Shown here one piece after another: positions 8,606 through 16,430 of a stretch of 41,063 nt of DNA. Source of the DNA: Geobacteraceae bacterium (GTDB lineage Bacteria; Desulfobacterota; Desulfuromonadia; Geobacterales; Geobacteraceae); assembly GCA_024281055.1 (NCBI GenBank), contig JAMXLF010000042.1, positions 1 through 41,063 of the forward strand, read 5' to 3'. The notes below the pieces were generated by a model. It did no database searches, was not told where the DNA came from, and saw only the letters and a program-made list of their open reading frames with translations. The translations under genes and the position numbers were made by a program. Position 1 is the first letter of the stretch. Each line of letters opens with the position of its first letter.

Positions 8606-10054
8606 ATGTGGGGAGGTCCCGTGGATCAGCTGGTTCTGGGGGTCATCATCGCCGGAGCGGCAGTCGTCTCCCTGGCGTCGGCCGGACACGCGCTCCTCTT
8701 CAAACGCGATCCCCGCTCCGCCCTGGGGTGGATCATGGCCTGCCTGGTCCTCCCTCTCGTCGGCCCCTTCCTCTACTGGAGCATGGGAGTCAACCGGATC
8801 CGCAGCAGGGCGCGCCAGTGGCTGGAGAGCGGCCGGCGCCTGGCTGGCTGGGACACCCTTTCCGAGCCGCGGGCGCCAGATGAGAGACCGCCGCTCTCGC
8901 CGGGGAGCGAGTACCTGACCAAACTCTGCAACCTGACCGACCGGCTGGTCGGTTCCCCCCTCGTCGCCGGCAACCGGGTGGAAGCACTCCACAACGGCGA
9001 GGAGGCCTATCCGGCCATGCTCGCGGCCATCGCCGGAGCCCGCCGGTCCATCAATCTGAGTACGTACATCTTCGACGGCGACCGGTCAGGCGGTCAGTTC
9101 GTGGATGCCTTGCGCACCGCTGCCAGGAGGGGGGTAGACGTGCGGGTGATCGTCGACAGTCTCGGCGAGAAGTACTCGCACCCCTCAGCCCGGAAACTCC
9201 TCCGCGGCTCCCAGGTGCGGGTCGGCCGCTTCCTCCCCCTGCGCCAGGGGGGGTACGTGAACCTGCGCAATCACCGAAAGATTCTCGTGGTAGATGGCGC
9301 CATTGCCTTCACCGGCGGGATGAACATCGGCGACCGGCACCTGGTGGAGCGCAGCGGTCCGCCCCCGGTCGTCAAAGACCTCCACTTCCGGGTGGAGGGA
9401 GCGGTGGTCGCTGAACTCCAGAAGGTCTTCCTCGAGGACTGGTTCTTCGTCACCGGCGAGCTTGTCGAGGACCCGGCGTTTTTCCCCGCACTCTCCCCCG
9501 CGGGAAGGTCACTTGCGCGGACCGTGGCCGACGGCCCGGACAAGGAGTTCCGCACCCTCCATCTCGTCCTCCTCGGCGCTCTGGCGTGCGCCCGGCGCCG
9601 GGTGCTGATCATGACCCCCTATTTCATCCCCGACCGACCGCTCCTCTCCGCCATCGCTACCACGGCCCTGAGAGGCGTCGAGGTCACCCTCATACTCCCG
9701 GCCCAGAATAATCTCCCCTTCGTCCACTGGGCGACCCGCGCCTATCTCTGGGAACTCCTCCAGCTCGGCGTCAGGGTCATGTATCAGCCTCCTCCCTTTG
9801 TGCACACCAAGCTCTTTCTCGTCGACGGCACCTGGAGCCTCATCGGCTCGGCGAATCTCGACCCGCGCAGCCTGCGGCTCAACTTCGAGCTCGACCTCGA
9901 GGTCTACGACCGCGAGTTCACGCAGCTCATGGAGCGGGACCTGGCGCAGACCATCGCCCGGTCGCGGGAGGTGACCCTCGCCGAGATGGACGGCCGTCCC
10001 CTTCCCGAAAGAGTCAGGGATGCCACGGCCAAGCTCTTTTCGCCGTATCTCTGA
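8606..10054 (+). CDS. Cardiolipin synthase-like phospholipase D family protein
   Basis: Membrane enzyme of about 480 residues that probably condenses phosphatidylglycerol to cardiolipin. Two N-terminal membrane segments (about 5-25 and 35-58, with ALGWIMACLVLPLVGPFLYW) are the PLDc_N domain of bacterial cardiolipin synthases. Two catalytic HKD motifs follow: NHRKILVVDG with GGMNIGD, and HTKLFLVDG with GSANLDPRS, each with the His, Lys and Asp intact. ATG at 8606 has a poor ribosome site; GTG at 8621, in the same frame and four bases after GGGGAGG, is an equally plausible start. It follows the selenoprotein terminator, so it has its own promoter. Confidence 0.88.
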   Translation: MWGGPVDQLVLGVIIAGAAVVSLASAGHALLFKRDPRSALGWIMACLVLPLVGPFLYWSMGVNRIRSRARQWLESGRRLAGWDTLSEPRAPDERPPLSPGSEYLTKLCNLTDRLVGSPLVAGNRVEALHNGEEAYPAMLAAIAGARRSINLSTYIFDGDRSGGQFVDALRTAARRGVDVRVIVDSLGEKYSHPSARKLLRGSQVRVGRFLPLRQGGYVNLRNHRKILVVDGAIAFTGGMNIGDRHLVERSGPPPVVKDLHFRVEGAVVAELQKVFLEDWFFVTGELVEDPAFFPALSPAGRSLARTVADGPDKEFRTLHLVLLGALACARRRVLIMTPYFIPDRPLLSAIATTALRGVEVTLILPAQNNLPFVHWATRAYLWELLQLGVRVMYQPPPFVHTKLFLVDGTWSLIGSANLDPRSLRLNFELDLEVYDREFTQLMERDLAQTIARSREVTLAEMDGRPLPERVRDATAKLFSPYL

Positions 10055-10122
10055 AAGGATAACGGTTGAATGAATGGAGAATGAATGAGGCACGGAAAAT
10101 TGGCGGTGGAGTCCATCGGATA

Positions 10123-10131
10123 TGCTATAAT
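10123..10131 (+). promoter_or_regulatory. Extended -10 promoter element
   Basis: TGC-TATAAT (TATAAT at 10126-10131), an extended -10 about 66 bp before the small membrane protein. No good -35 is present at 17 bp. Confidence 0.45.
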
Positions 10132-10197
10132 GAGAACAGGAAGTGAACAGGTTCAGTGCATGAATGCACGGAACGAAATAGAAAGGAGGTTGGCGCC

Positions 10198-10362
10198 ATG
10201 ACAGGCATCGGCTGGGATTTCTGGGATCTCAAGTTCAGCTGGTTTATCGTCCTGTTGATATCATTTGTTCTTTTCGTGTACGTCTGGGCCTTCTCTCACC
10301 GTATCGCGAAAAATACGTATGCACATGTGGACGGCATGGCCGGCGATGAAGGACAAGATTGA
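10198..10362 (+). CDS. Small single-pass membrane protein, unknown function
   Basis: 54 residues starting MTGIGWDFWDLKFSWF, with one hydrophobic helix at about 16-35 (IVLLISFVLFVYVWAF) and a short polar tail ending in Asp/Glu-rich GDEGQD. The ATG at 10198 follows an excellent AAAGGAGG. Own promoter element at 10123 and a strong terminator at 10387, so it is a monocistronic gene. No family recognised. Confidence 0.75.
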   Translation: MTGIGWDFWDLKFSWFIVLLISFVLFVYVWAFSHRIAKNTYAHVDGMAGDEGQD

Positions 10363-10386
10363 CAGAAAGACTATAGTGAGGAAGAA

Positions 10387-10427
10387 GGGGAGAGGTCGCT
10401 GGGGCGACCTCTCCCCTTTCTGTTTTT
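10387..10427 (+). terminator. Intrinsic terminator
   Basis: 13-bp perfect stem GGGGAGAGGTCGC / GCGACCTCTCCCC around TGGG, followed by TTTCTGTTTTT. It ends the small membrane gene and faces the 3' end of the convergent TIM-barrel gene. Confidence 0.9.
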
Positions 10428-10433
10428 ATGCAA

Positions 10434-11201
10434 TTACCGGTACTGCTCGATGGCCACCAGAGCCCGCTCCAGGGCATCCCGGCTGTGGGCCTCGATGGTC
10501 CAGCAGGCTTCAGGTGCGTAGCGCCCCATGAGAGAGAAAAAGAGGTCGAAGTCGATATTCCCCTCGCCGATGACCGCATGGTCATCCCTGCACCCGTGGT
10601 TGTCGTGGATATGGGTTTCGGCGATGTATTTCCCCAGTTCCGCGAACCACTCTTCCATCGTGGTCTTGCCGAACAGGTTCCAGTGCCCTACGTCGAAGCA
10701 GTGACGCAGGAGCGGGGAGTCGATGGCCTCGATGAGCGCCCGGAGGGTGGAGGGTTCCTCCTCGAAGATGTTCTCGACGGCGATAGTGCAGCCGATCTTC
10801 TCGGCCCGGGGGAGCAGGCGCCGCCAGATCTCGACGCTGTGGCCGAGCCACTGGTCCTGGGCTTCTCCGTAACGCCATCGGTCGTAGCCGGGGTGGCAGA
10901 CGATCACCCGCGGTCGCAGGATCTCGGCGGCGTCGAACGCCTGGTTGAGGCGGCGCACGGTAGCCTCGCGCACGAGGGGCTCGGCCGAACCGGGATTCAG
11001 GTCGATGAACGGTGCGTGCATGGTGGTTTGGAGGCCGTTTGCCGCCAGGGCCTCGGCCACCGGGACGAGTTTCTCGGGGATGAAGTGGTCGTACCCCTCG
11101 CCGGTGATGAAAACCTCGGGGTTGATCCGTTTGGCGATGATCGTCTCCAGGTTTTCGTGGAGCCGGGTGTAGGGGATATGGGCGAAGAGAGGGGATATCA
11201 T
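10434..11201 (-). CDS. TIM-barrel sugar phosphate isomerase/AP endonuclease-like protein
   Basis: 255-residue member of the xylose isomerase-like TIM-barrel superfamily (AP endonuclease family 2). Metal-ligand-type positions are visible: TTMHAPFIDL, VIVCHPGYD, IAVENIFEE, RHCFDVGHWNLF and ETHIHDNHG, ending in CWTIEAHS. These His/Glu/Asp at strand ends fit a divalent-metal sugar or sugar-phosphate enzyme. Substrate is unknown. Its ATG overlaps the stop of the upstream potassium channel gene by 4 bp (ATGA), so translation is coupled and the two form an operon. Confidence 0.8.
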   Translation of the reverse strand: MISPLFAHIPYTRLHENLETIIAKRINPEVFITGEGYDHFIPEKLVPVAEALAANGLQTTMHAPFIDLNPGSAEPLVREATVRRLNQAFDAAEILRPRVIVCHPGYDRWRYGEAQDQWLGHSVEIWRRLLPRAEKIGCTIAVENIFEEEPSTLRALIEAIDSPLLRHCFDVGHWNLFGKTTMEEWFAELGKYIAETHIHDNHGCRDDHAVIGEGNIDFDLFFSLMGRYAPEACWTIEAHSRDALERALVAIEQYR

Positions 11202-12247
11202 GGCTTCGGTTTTCTCCAGTTCTTCATGATGATTTCAGCGGCACTCGGAACGCAACCAACGATATTTTCCAGTTTCTGGATGGCCTGTGTTTCACCGAGG
11301 ACTATGAGGGTGTCGTTACGGTCGATCCGGGCCTCCGGATCAGGATTGAAGACCATTTTGCCACTCGCCTTCTTGATGCCGACGATGATGACACCCGTTT
11401 CCCGCCGAAATCCGGAGGTGACCAGGTTCTGTCCGACGAAGCCGGAATCGGGGGGGATGGTGATCTCCTCCATCTGCAGGTCGATGTGTTCGCGACCGGT
11501 GGCAATCTCGATGAAATCCACCACATTGGGGCGCAGTATCGCTTGGGCCATGCGGCTTCCCCCGATGAGGTAGGGGGAGACGACCTTGTTGGCACCGGCG
11601 CGCTTCAGCTTGATCTCGGAACCTTCCTCGCCGGCTCGGGCGAGGATGTAAAGGTCGGGGGTGAGTCCCCGGGCAGTAAGGGTGATGTAAACGTTCTCGG
11701 TGTCGGTGGTGACCACCGAAACGAGCCCCTTGGCACGCTTGATCCCGGCTCTGAGAAGTGTTTCGTCATCGGTGGCGTCGCCATGGAGGTAGGGTAATCC
11801 TTCTTCCTTGAGCTTTTCGATGATGTCGGCTGATTTTTCCACGACGACGAAGGGGAGGGGCTTGGCAGTGAACTCCTTACAGATGAGGGAGCCCATCCTC
11901 CCGAAGCCGCAGATGATGTAGTGGCCCGACATGGCTTCGATGACCTTTTCCACCTTTTTCCTCCCGATGATGCGTTGGAACTGCCCCTCGAACATGATCT
12001 GGGCGAGGCTCCCGACGATGTAGCCGAGAACGCTCACGCCGAAGACAATGAGGAGCATGGTGAAGAGCTTGCCGGGAGCGTCCAGGTCGTGGACTTCCCG
12101 GAAGCCGACCGTGCTGAGGGTGATGACGGTCATGTACAGGGCGTCGAGAAATCCCCACCCCTCAATTCCCATGTAACCGACGGTGCCGAGGGTGACGAGG
12201 AGGGCCAGCACGAAACAGGAAATTTTCAGGTGTCGAACCGGGTCCAT
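11198..12247 (-). CDS. RCK (TrkA-N/TrkA-C) potassium channel protein
   Basis: 349-residue inner-membrane K+ channel subunit, MthK/YugO-like. Two membrane helices (about 8-28 and 60-84) flank a pore loop whose selectivity filter reads TVGF at 46-49. The cytoplasmic RCK domain begins HYIICGFGRMG (Rossmann glycine motif) with an acidic VVEKSADI strand end, and a TrkA-C domain covers about 240-325 (EEITIPPDSGFVGQNL, LIVLGE). Ligand gating by nucleotide or Ca2+ is a family expectation. ATG at 12247 has GAAGGAG upstream. Expressed together with the downstream TIM-barrel gene through an ATGA overlap. Confidence 0.92.
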   Translation of the reverse strand: MDPVRHLKISCFVLALLVTLGTVGYMGIEGWGFLDALYMTVITLSTVGFREVHDLDAPGKLFTMLLIVFGVSVLGYIVGSLAQIMFEGQFQRIIGRKKVEKVIEAMSGHYIICGFGRMGSLICKEFTAKPLPFVVVEKSADIIEKLKEEGLPYLHGDATDDETLLRAGIKRAKGLVSVVTTDTENVYITLTARGLTPDLYILARAGEEGSEIKLKRAGANKVVSPYLIGGSRMAQAILRPNVVDFIEIATGREHIDLQMEEITIPPDSGFVGQNLVTSGFRRETGVIIVGIKKASGKMVFNPDPEARIDRNDTLIVLGETQAIQKLENIVGCVPSAAEIIMKNWRKPKP

Positions 12248-12378
12248 CCGGAACTCCTTCGGCGAATTAGCTTACTCTCCTGAGAGGTAAATTTCAAGCA
12301 GGAATGGCGGCGGTTGCACACGCAGGCAGCTGTGCCATAATTACATGAAATAATGGTAATCTGGTCTGAAATTGCGGC

Positions 12379-12429
12379 GATAGCATGGAAATGCTGATGG
12401 AGTGAAAATGCCGATAGAGTGGAAATGCT
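12379..12429 (+). repeat. Three tandem 17-bp direct repeats abutting a promoter
   Basis: Units at 12379-12395, 12396-12412 and 12413-12429, consensus GATRGAGTGRAAATGCY; unit 3 differs from unit 1 at two positions and from unit 2 at three. The last base of unit 3 is the first base of the -35 TTGACA. Confidence 0.8.
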
Positions 12430-12456
12430 TGACAATTTTTGTATACTGTATACAAT
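12429..12456 (+). promoter_or_regulatory. Strong sigma70 promoter of the GntR-family gene
   Basis: Perfect TTGACA at 12429-12434, 16-bp spacer, TACAAT at 12451-12456; the coding start is 28 bp on. The spacer and -10 are covered by a palindromic operator. Confidence 0.7.
12439..12455. promoter_or_regulatory. Palindromic operator, probable GntR autoregulation site
   Basis: TTGTATAC-T-GTATACAA is a perfect 17-bp dyad. FCD-type GntR regulators often bind GTATAC-containing dyads, and its position over the promoter of a GntR gene predicts autorepression. Confidence 0.6.
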
Positions 12457-12483
12457 TTGCCAAACGCAGCGAGGAGTCTTCCC

Positions 12484-13188
12484 ATGAAGAACATCGAAAA
12501 ACATCTGACGCTCAGGGAGCGGATACTGGAGACCATCCGGGACGCCATCATCTCCGGGGCGCTCAAGCCGGGGGAGAAGGTGGCCGAGCCGGAACTCGCC
12601 GAGCGGTTCGGCATCAGCCGTACGCCGATCAGGGAGGCCTTCCGGCAGCTGGAATCGGAGGGGTACCTGACCGTGATCCCGCGCAAGGGTGCGGTGGTGG
12701 TTTCTTTTACCCAGCGGGATGTGGAGGAGTTCTACGCCATCAAGAGCATCCTTGAGGGGTACGCAGCGCGTAAGGCCTGTGAAAAGCTCACCGACCGGGA
12801 ACTCGTGAAGCTCGAGGCGATCAATGAGAAGCTCCGCACCCTGGCGGAGGATGGGGACATCAAGCATTTCTTCAAGGTGCATAACGACTTTCACGATCTG
12901 TTCATCAAGGCGGCCGACAACAGCAAACTCACCGACCTCATCACCAGCCTGGTAGGAAAGTTCCAGCGCCTGCGGGTTGCATCTCTCAGTCTGCCTGGGC
13001 GGATGCGCGTGTCGGTCGATGAGCACGAAAAAATAATCGGCGCTTTTCGCACCCGAGACGCTGAAAAGGCCGAAAAACTGGTCCGCAAGAATGCCGAGTA
13101 CGGCGGCAAGGTCCTCATGCAGGGGGTGGACGGGGTTCTGCCGCTGAAGCCTGCGGAACGCTCGGCGGCCATGCACCTCGACCTGTAG
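12484..13188 (+). CDS. GntR-family (FadR/FCD) transcriptional regulator
   Basis: 234 residues. The winged helix at about 8-72 shows the GntR signature KPGEKVAEPELAERFGISRT followed by PIREAFRQLESEGYL. The all-helical FCD ligand domain (about 85-225) has candidate metal-binding residues in VHNDFHDLF and DEHEKIIGAF. ATG at 12484 follows GAGGAG; longer frames to 12439 would cover the operator. A palindrome over its own promoter suggests autorepression relieved by a small carboxylate, as in relatives. It is 70 bp upstream of selA, so it may also influence selenocysteine synthesis, but this is not shown. Confidence 0.88.
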   Translation: MKNIEKHLTLRERILETIRDAIISGALKPGEKVAEPELAERFGISRTPIREAFRQLESEGYLTVIPRKGAVVVSFTQRDVEEFYAIKSILEGYAARKACEKLTDRELVKLEAINEKLRTLAEDGDIKHFFKVHNDFHDLFIKAADNSKLTDLITSLVGKFQRLRVASLSLPGRMRVSVDEHEKIIGAFRTRDAEKAEKLVRKNAEYGGKVLMQGVDGVLPLKPAERSAAMHLDL

Positions 13189-13258
13189 CCCAGCCTGCAT
13201 TCCCTGCCGGCCGGATTCCGCTCGGCCTCCCCGTCTCCCTCCCCCGACAGGTGCCCAC

Positions 13259-14671
13259 ATGACGATTATGCAGAACATTCCCAAGGTGGACCGGGTGCTT
13301 GAATGGCCCGCGGTCAGCGCTGCTCTGACCCGCTACCCGCGGCCACTGGTGCTCAAGGCTGTGCGGACCGTGCTTGACGGGCTTCGCCTGGAGGCTTGCG
13401 AGGGCGCTCTCGCGGAGATTCCCCCCGCGGAGGTCATCGCTGAGCATGTTCTGCGGGAGCTGGTACTGCTCTCCACCTCCCGTCTGAAACGGGTGGTGAA
13501 CGGCACCGGGGTGGTCATCCATACCAACCTCGGGCGGTCGCTTCTGGCGGCACCGGTCCAGCAGGCTCTCACTGATGTCGCCTTCAGCTACTCGAACCTG
13601 GAGTTCGACCTGGAACAGGGGGAGCGGGGGAGCCGCTATGCCCACGTGGAGAAGCTCCTCTGCGAGCTGACCGGTGCCGAGGCGGCGCTGGTGGTGAACA
13701 ACAATGCTGCCGCCGTGCTCCTTGCCCTCTCCGCCCTGGCTGCCGGTAAAGAGGTGATCGTTTCCCGCGGCGAACTCGTGGAGATCGGCGGGTCGTTCCG
13801 CATCCCCGACGTGATGCGTCAGAGCGGAGCCCTGCTCAGGGAGGTGGGGACCACGAACCGGACCCACCCCCGTGACTATCGGGAGGCGGTTTCGCCCGAC
13901 ACCGCCCTGCTCCTCAAGGTGCACACGAGCAACTATGCAGTGGTCGGTTTTACCGCCGAGGTGACGGCTGCCGAACTGGTCCGGATCGGCCAGGAGTCCT
14001 CCCTGCCGGTCATGGCGGACGTGGGGAGCGGCAACCTCGTCGATCTCTCCGCCATCGGCCTCGGCAGCGAGCCGCCGGTTCAGGAGTTCGTGCGGGCCGG
14101 GGTGGACGTGGTAACCTTCAGCGGCGATAAGCTTCTCGGAGGGCCGCAGGCGGGGATCATAGTCGGTCGGAAGGCGTTGGTGGCGCCGCTGAAGAAGCAC
14201 CCCCTGCTGCGGGCCTTGCGCGTTGATAAGATGACCATGGCCGCTCTGGAAGGAACGTTGAGGCTCTATCGGGATGAGCGCCAGGCTCTGGTGGAGATTC
14301 CGACGCTCCGGATGCTGGCTCTTTCCGCTGCTGAGCTTGAAGCCCGCGGTAGAAGCCTCCTCAGGCGGCTGCGCCGGGCAGCCCCTGCCTCTGTGACATT
14401 CACAGTGTCGCGCGGCTTTTCCCAGGTGGGGGGAGGGGCCTTCCCTCTGGTACAGCTTCCCACGACGCTCTTGGCAGTCGGCAGCGGACACGCAACCCCT
14501 GAAGCGCTGGAGAAGGCGCTCCGTGCCGCTCCCGTCCCGGTCATCGGCAGAATCTGGCGGGATGCCCTGCTCCTCGACCTCCGCACCATCCAGGACGATG
14601 ACGTTCCCGCGCTGATCGCAGCCCTCCGCGCCCTTCCCGCTGCTCTGGGAGCCGGTGAGGCCGACCGATGA
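13259..14671 (+). CDS. selA: L-seryl-tRNA(Sec) selenium transferase
   Basis: PLP enzyme that converts Ser-tRNA(Sec) to Sec-tRNA(Sec) using selenophosphate, the dedicated step of bacterial Sec synthesis. 470 residues, the normal length. Visible: RLKRVVNGTGVVIHTNLGRS near 80-97, EGERGSRYAH-type loop (QGERGSRYAHVE), NNNAAAVLL, RGELVEIGGSFRIPDVM, and the PLP lysine at residue 291 in TFSGDKLLGGPQAG. Start at 13259 has a weak ribosome site; 13268 is an in-frame alternative. selB and the Sec tRNA are not in this window. The gene explains how the selenoprotein at 7931 can be made. Confidence 0.96.
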   Translation: MTIMQNIPKVDRVLEWPAVSAALTRYPRPLVLKAVRTVLDGLRLEACEGALAEIPPAEVIAEHVLRELVLLSTSRLKRVVNGTGVVIHTNLGRSLLAAPVQQALTDVAFSYSNLEFDLEQGERGSRYAHVEKLLCELTGAEAALVVNNNAAAVLLALSALAAGKEVIVSRGELVEIGGSFRIPDVMRQSGALLREVGTTNRTHPRDYREAVSPDTALLLKVHTSNYAVVGFTAEVTAAELVRIGQESSLPVMADVGSGNLVDLSAIGLGSEPPVQEFVRAGVDVVTFSGDKLLGGPQAGIIVGRKALVAPLKKHPLLRALRVDKMTMAALEGTLRLYRDERQALVEIPTLRMLALSAAELEARGRSLLRRLRRAAPASVTFTVSRGFSQVGGGAFPLVQLPTTLLAVGSGHATPEALEKALRAAPVPVIGRIWRDALLLDLRTIQDDDVPALIAALRALPAALGAGEADR

Positions 14672-14741
14672 TCAGGTAACCCACGGTCCGCCGGCGACTA
14701 GCTTTTCCCCCGTCTCTCGATGCGCGCACAGTGAAGTTTTT

Positions 14742-14773
14742 TTGCTGGTCATTCGCGCAATCTCGTGTATAAT
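14742..14773 (+). promoter_or_regulatory. Possible promoter upstream of ispD
   Basis: Perfect TATAAT at 14768-14773 with TTGCTG at 14742-14747; the 20-bp spacing is long, so the -35 is doubtful. The rest of the 234-bp gap has no recognisable gene. Confidence 0.3.
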
Positions 14774-14905
14774 AAAACAGCATTTGAAATTCTCTGGAAG
14801 TTTTTCATTGACCGCGAGAGGAACGGCCCATTATATTTGCTGTAAGCGGTTCTATTTTTTTTCGGGCGGACGATTGTCCGACCGGGCGATGGAGATGGTG
14901 GCGCC

Positions 14906-15589
14906 ATGAAGATCGTTGCCCTGATCCCGGCGGCGGGCATGGGAAAAAGGATGGGGGCGGGGATCAACAAGCAATACCTGCTCCTCGACGGCAAACCGAT
15001 CGTGGGGCAGACGATCTCGGTCTTTGAGGCGGCACCGTTCATCGACGATATCTACGTCATTACCCCGGAGGCGGAGATCCCTTACTGCCGCGAGGAAGTG
15101 CTGGAGCGTTACGGATTCGCCAAGGTGCGGGCCGTGGTGCCGGGAGGTGCGGAGCGGCAGCACTCGGTCCTCAACGGCCTGCGCGCCATGGATGTCGCCG
15201 ATGACGATGTGGTGTTGATCCATGACGGGGTCCGCCCGTTCATCACTGCGGCTGTCCTGAAGCATGCGGCGGAGGTGGCCGCAGAGAGCGACGGCGCTCT
15301 CGTTGCCGTGCCGGCCAAGGATACCGTCAAAATCGTCGTGGATGGCATCTCCCGCGAAACCCCGCCGCGGGAACAGCTCTGGCTGGCCCAGACGCCCCAG
15401 GCCTTCCGCTATGCCGTGATCCGCGCCGCCCACGAGATCGCCGCGGCGGAGGGGTTTCTCGGGACCGATGACGCCATGCTCGTGGAGCGCCTCGGCAAGG
15501 AAGTCCGCATTGTCATGGGGGATTACCGCAACATTAAGATTACGACGCCGGAGGACCTCATCCTGGCTGAGGCTTTCCTAAACAGATAA
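14906..15589 (+). CDS. ispD: 2-C-methyl-D-erythritol 4-phosphate cytidylyltransferase
   Basis: Transfers CMP from CTP to MEP in the non-mevalonate isoprenoid pathway. 227 residues. The CTP loop is [20 protein letters not shown] with the catalytic Arg and Lys, followed by [35 protein letters not shown] and the C-terminal [11 protein letters not shown]. All core residues of the IspD family are intact. ATG at 14906 with GGAGATGG upstream. It precedes ispF by 124 bp containing an A/T-rich inverted repeat; the two enzymes act two steps apart. Confidence 0.96.
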   Translation: MKIVALIPAAGMGKRMGAGINKQYLLLDGKPIVGQTISVFEAAPFIDDIYVITPEAEIPYCREEVLERYGFAKVRAVVPGGAERQHSVLNGLRAMDVADDDVVLIHDGVRPFITAAVLKHAAEVAAESDGALVAVPAKDTVKIVVDGISRETPPREQLWLAQTPQAFRYAVIRAAHEIAAAEGFLGTDDAMLVERLGKEVRIVMGDYRNIKITTPEDLILAEAFLNR

Positions 15590-15596
15590 ATACCAA

Positions 15597-15703
15597 ATCC
15601 CAAGCACCAAATAACTAACAATTTCAAAACTCAAAAAAGACGCTTTTTTGCATTTGTCATTCGAATTTGTTTGGGATTTGTGATTTGAAATTTGGAATTT
15701 TAA
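15597..15703. repeat. A+T-rich inverted repeat of CCAAAT-type units between ispD and ispF
   Basis: Left arm contains ACCAAATCCCAAGCACCAAA and the right arm carries imperfect reverse complements (GGGATTTGTGATTTG, TTTGGAATTTT), around AAAAAAGACGCTTTTTT. Such CCAAAT-rich intergenic elements contrast sharply with the GC-rich genes and may end or process the transcript. Confidence 0.6.
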
Positions 15704-15713
15704 AAGGGACAAT

Positions 15714-16187
15714 ATGCGCATCGGTCACGGCTACGACGTTCACCGCCTCGTGGAGGGGCGAAAGCTCATCCTCGGGGGGGTCGACATCCCGTGGGAGAAG
15801 GGGCTTCTCGGCCACTCCGACGCGGATGTGCTCCTCCATGCCATCGCCGACGCGATTCTCGGGGCCATCGCCGAAGGGGATATCGGCAAGCACTTCCCCG
15901 ACATCGACCCCCGTTACAAGGGAGCTGACAGCCTGAAGCTCCTTGCCCACGTCATGCAGCTTGCGGATGGAAAGGGGTATCGGCTCGGCAACCTGGACGC
16001 CACCGTCGTTGCCCAGCGCCCCAAGCTTGCCCCCCATATCCAGCGGATGCGGGAGAATATCGCAGAGGTCCTCGCCGCTGAACCGGACCGGGTAAACGTC
16101 AAAGCGACCACCACCGAGGAGCTCGGTTTCGCCGGCCGGGGTGAAGGGATAGCCGCCTACGCGGTGGTGCTGATGGAGCGGAAGTAG
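15714..16187 (+). CDS. ispF: 2-C-methyl-D-erythritol 2,4-cyclodiphosphate synthase
   Basis: Cyclises CDP-ME 2-phosphate with release of CMP in the MEP pathway; trimeric, zinc-dependent. 157 residues with zinc ligands Asp8, His10 (GYDVH) and His42 (LLHAIAD), [20 protein letters not shown], and the C-terminal [22 protein letters not shown] at 15714 in AAAGGGACAATATG gives a usable ribosome site. A large palindromic repeat follows directly after its stop. Confidence 0.97.
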   Translation: MRIGHGYDVHRLVEGRKLILGGVDIPWEKGLLGHSDADVLLHAIADAILGAIAEGDIGKHFPDIDPRYKGADSLKLLAHVMQLADGKGYRLGNLDATVVAQRPKLAPHIQRMRENIAEVLAAEPDRVNVKATTTEELGFAGRGEGIAAYAVVLMERK

Positions 16188-16194
16188 GGGGCGA

Positions 16195-16325
16195 GTGAGC
16201 ATTTTCGGAACCTGGCGGCGTTTCGCTTCCTCCCTCGTTGTGCGGCGTAGCGCTGCTACGCCTCCGCCGGGGTCGTCGCGAAGCCTTGCCAGAACCCGAA
16301 ACTGCTCACCCGCCGGAATTTATAC
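16195..16325. repeat. Large imperfect palindrome, copy B
   Basis: About 130-bp dyad centred on GTAGCGCTGCTAC, outer arms GTGAGCATTTTCGG and CCGAAACTGCTCACC. It shares the 16-base core GTAGCGCTGCTACGCC with copy A and the design of copy C at 33978. It fills most of the ispF-glnS gap. Confidence 0.75.
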
Positions 16326-16430
16326 GAGTGGCGGCGAGCCAACAACTTCGTCTGCAGTTAGCCGGGCAATGAAGAAATAATGTCTGCGTTGCGACTACAA
16401 AATAATTGACCATTACCGAGGGTGATCCCC

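Noticed and set aside
12379-12429. CRISPR array or replication iterons
   Set aside because: The units are contiguous with no spacers and only three copies; no dnaA or cas gene is near. A regulatory array at a promoter fits better.
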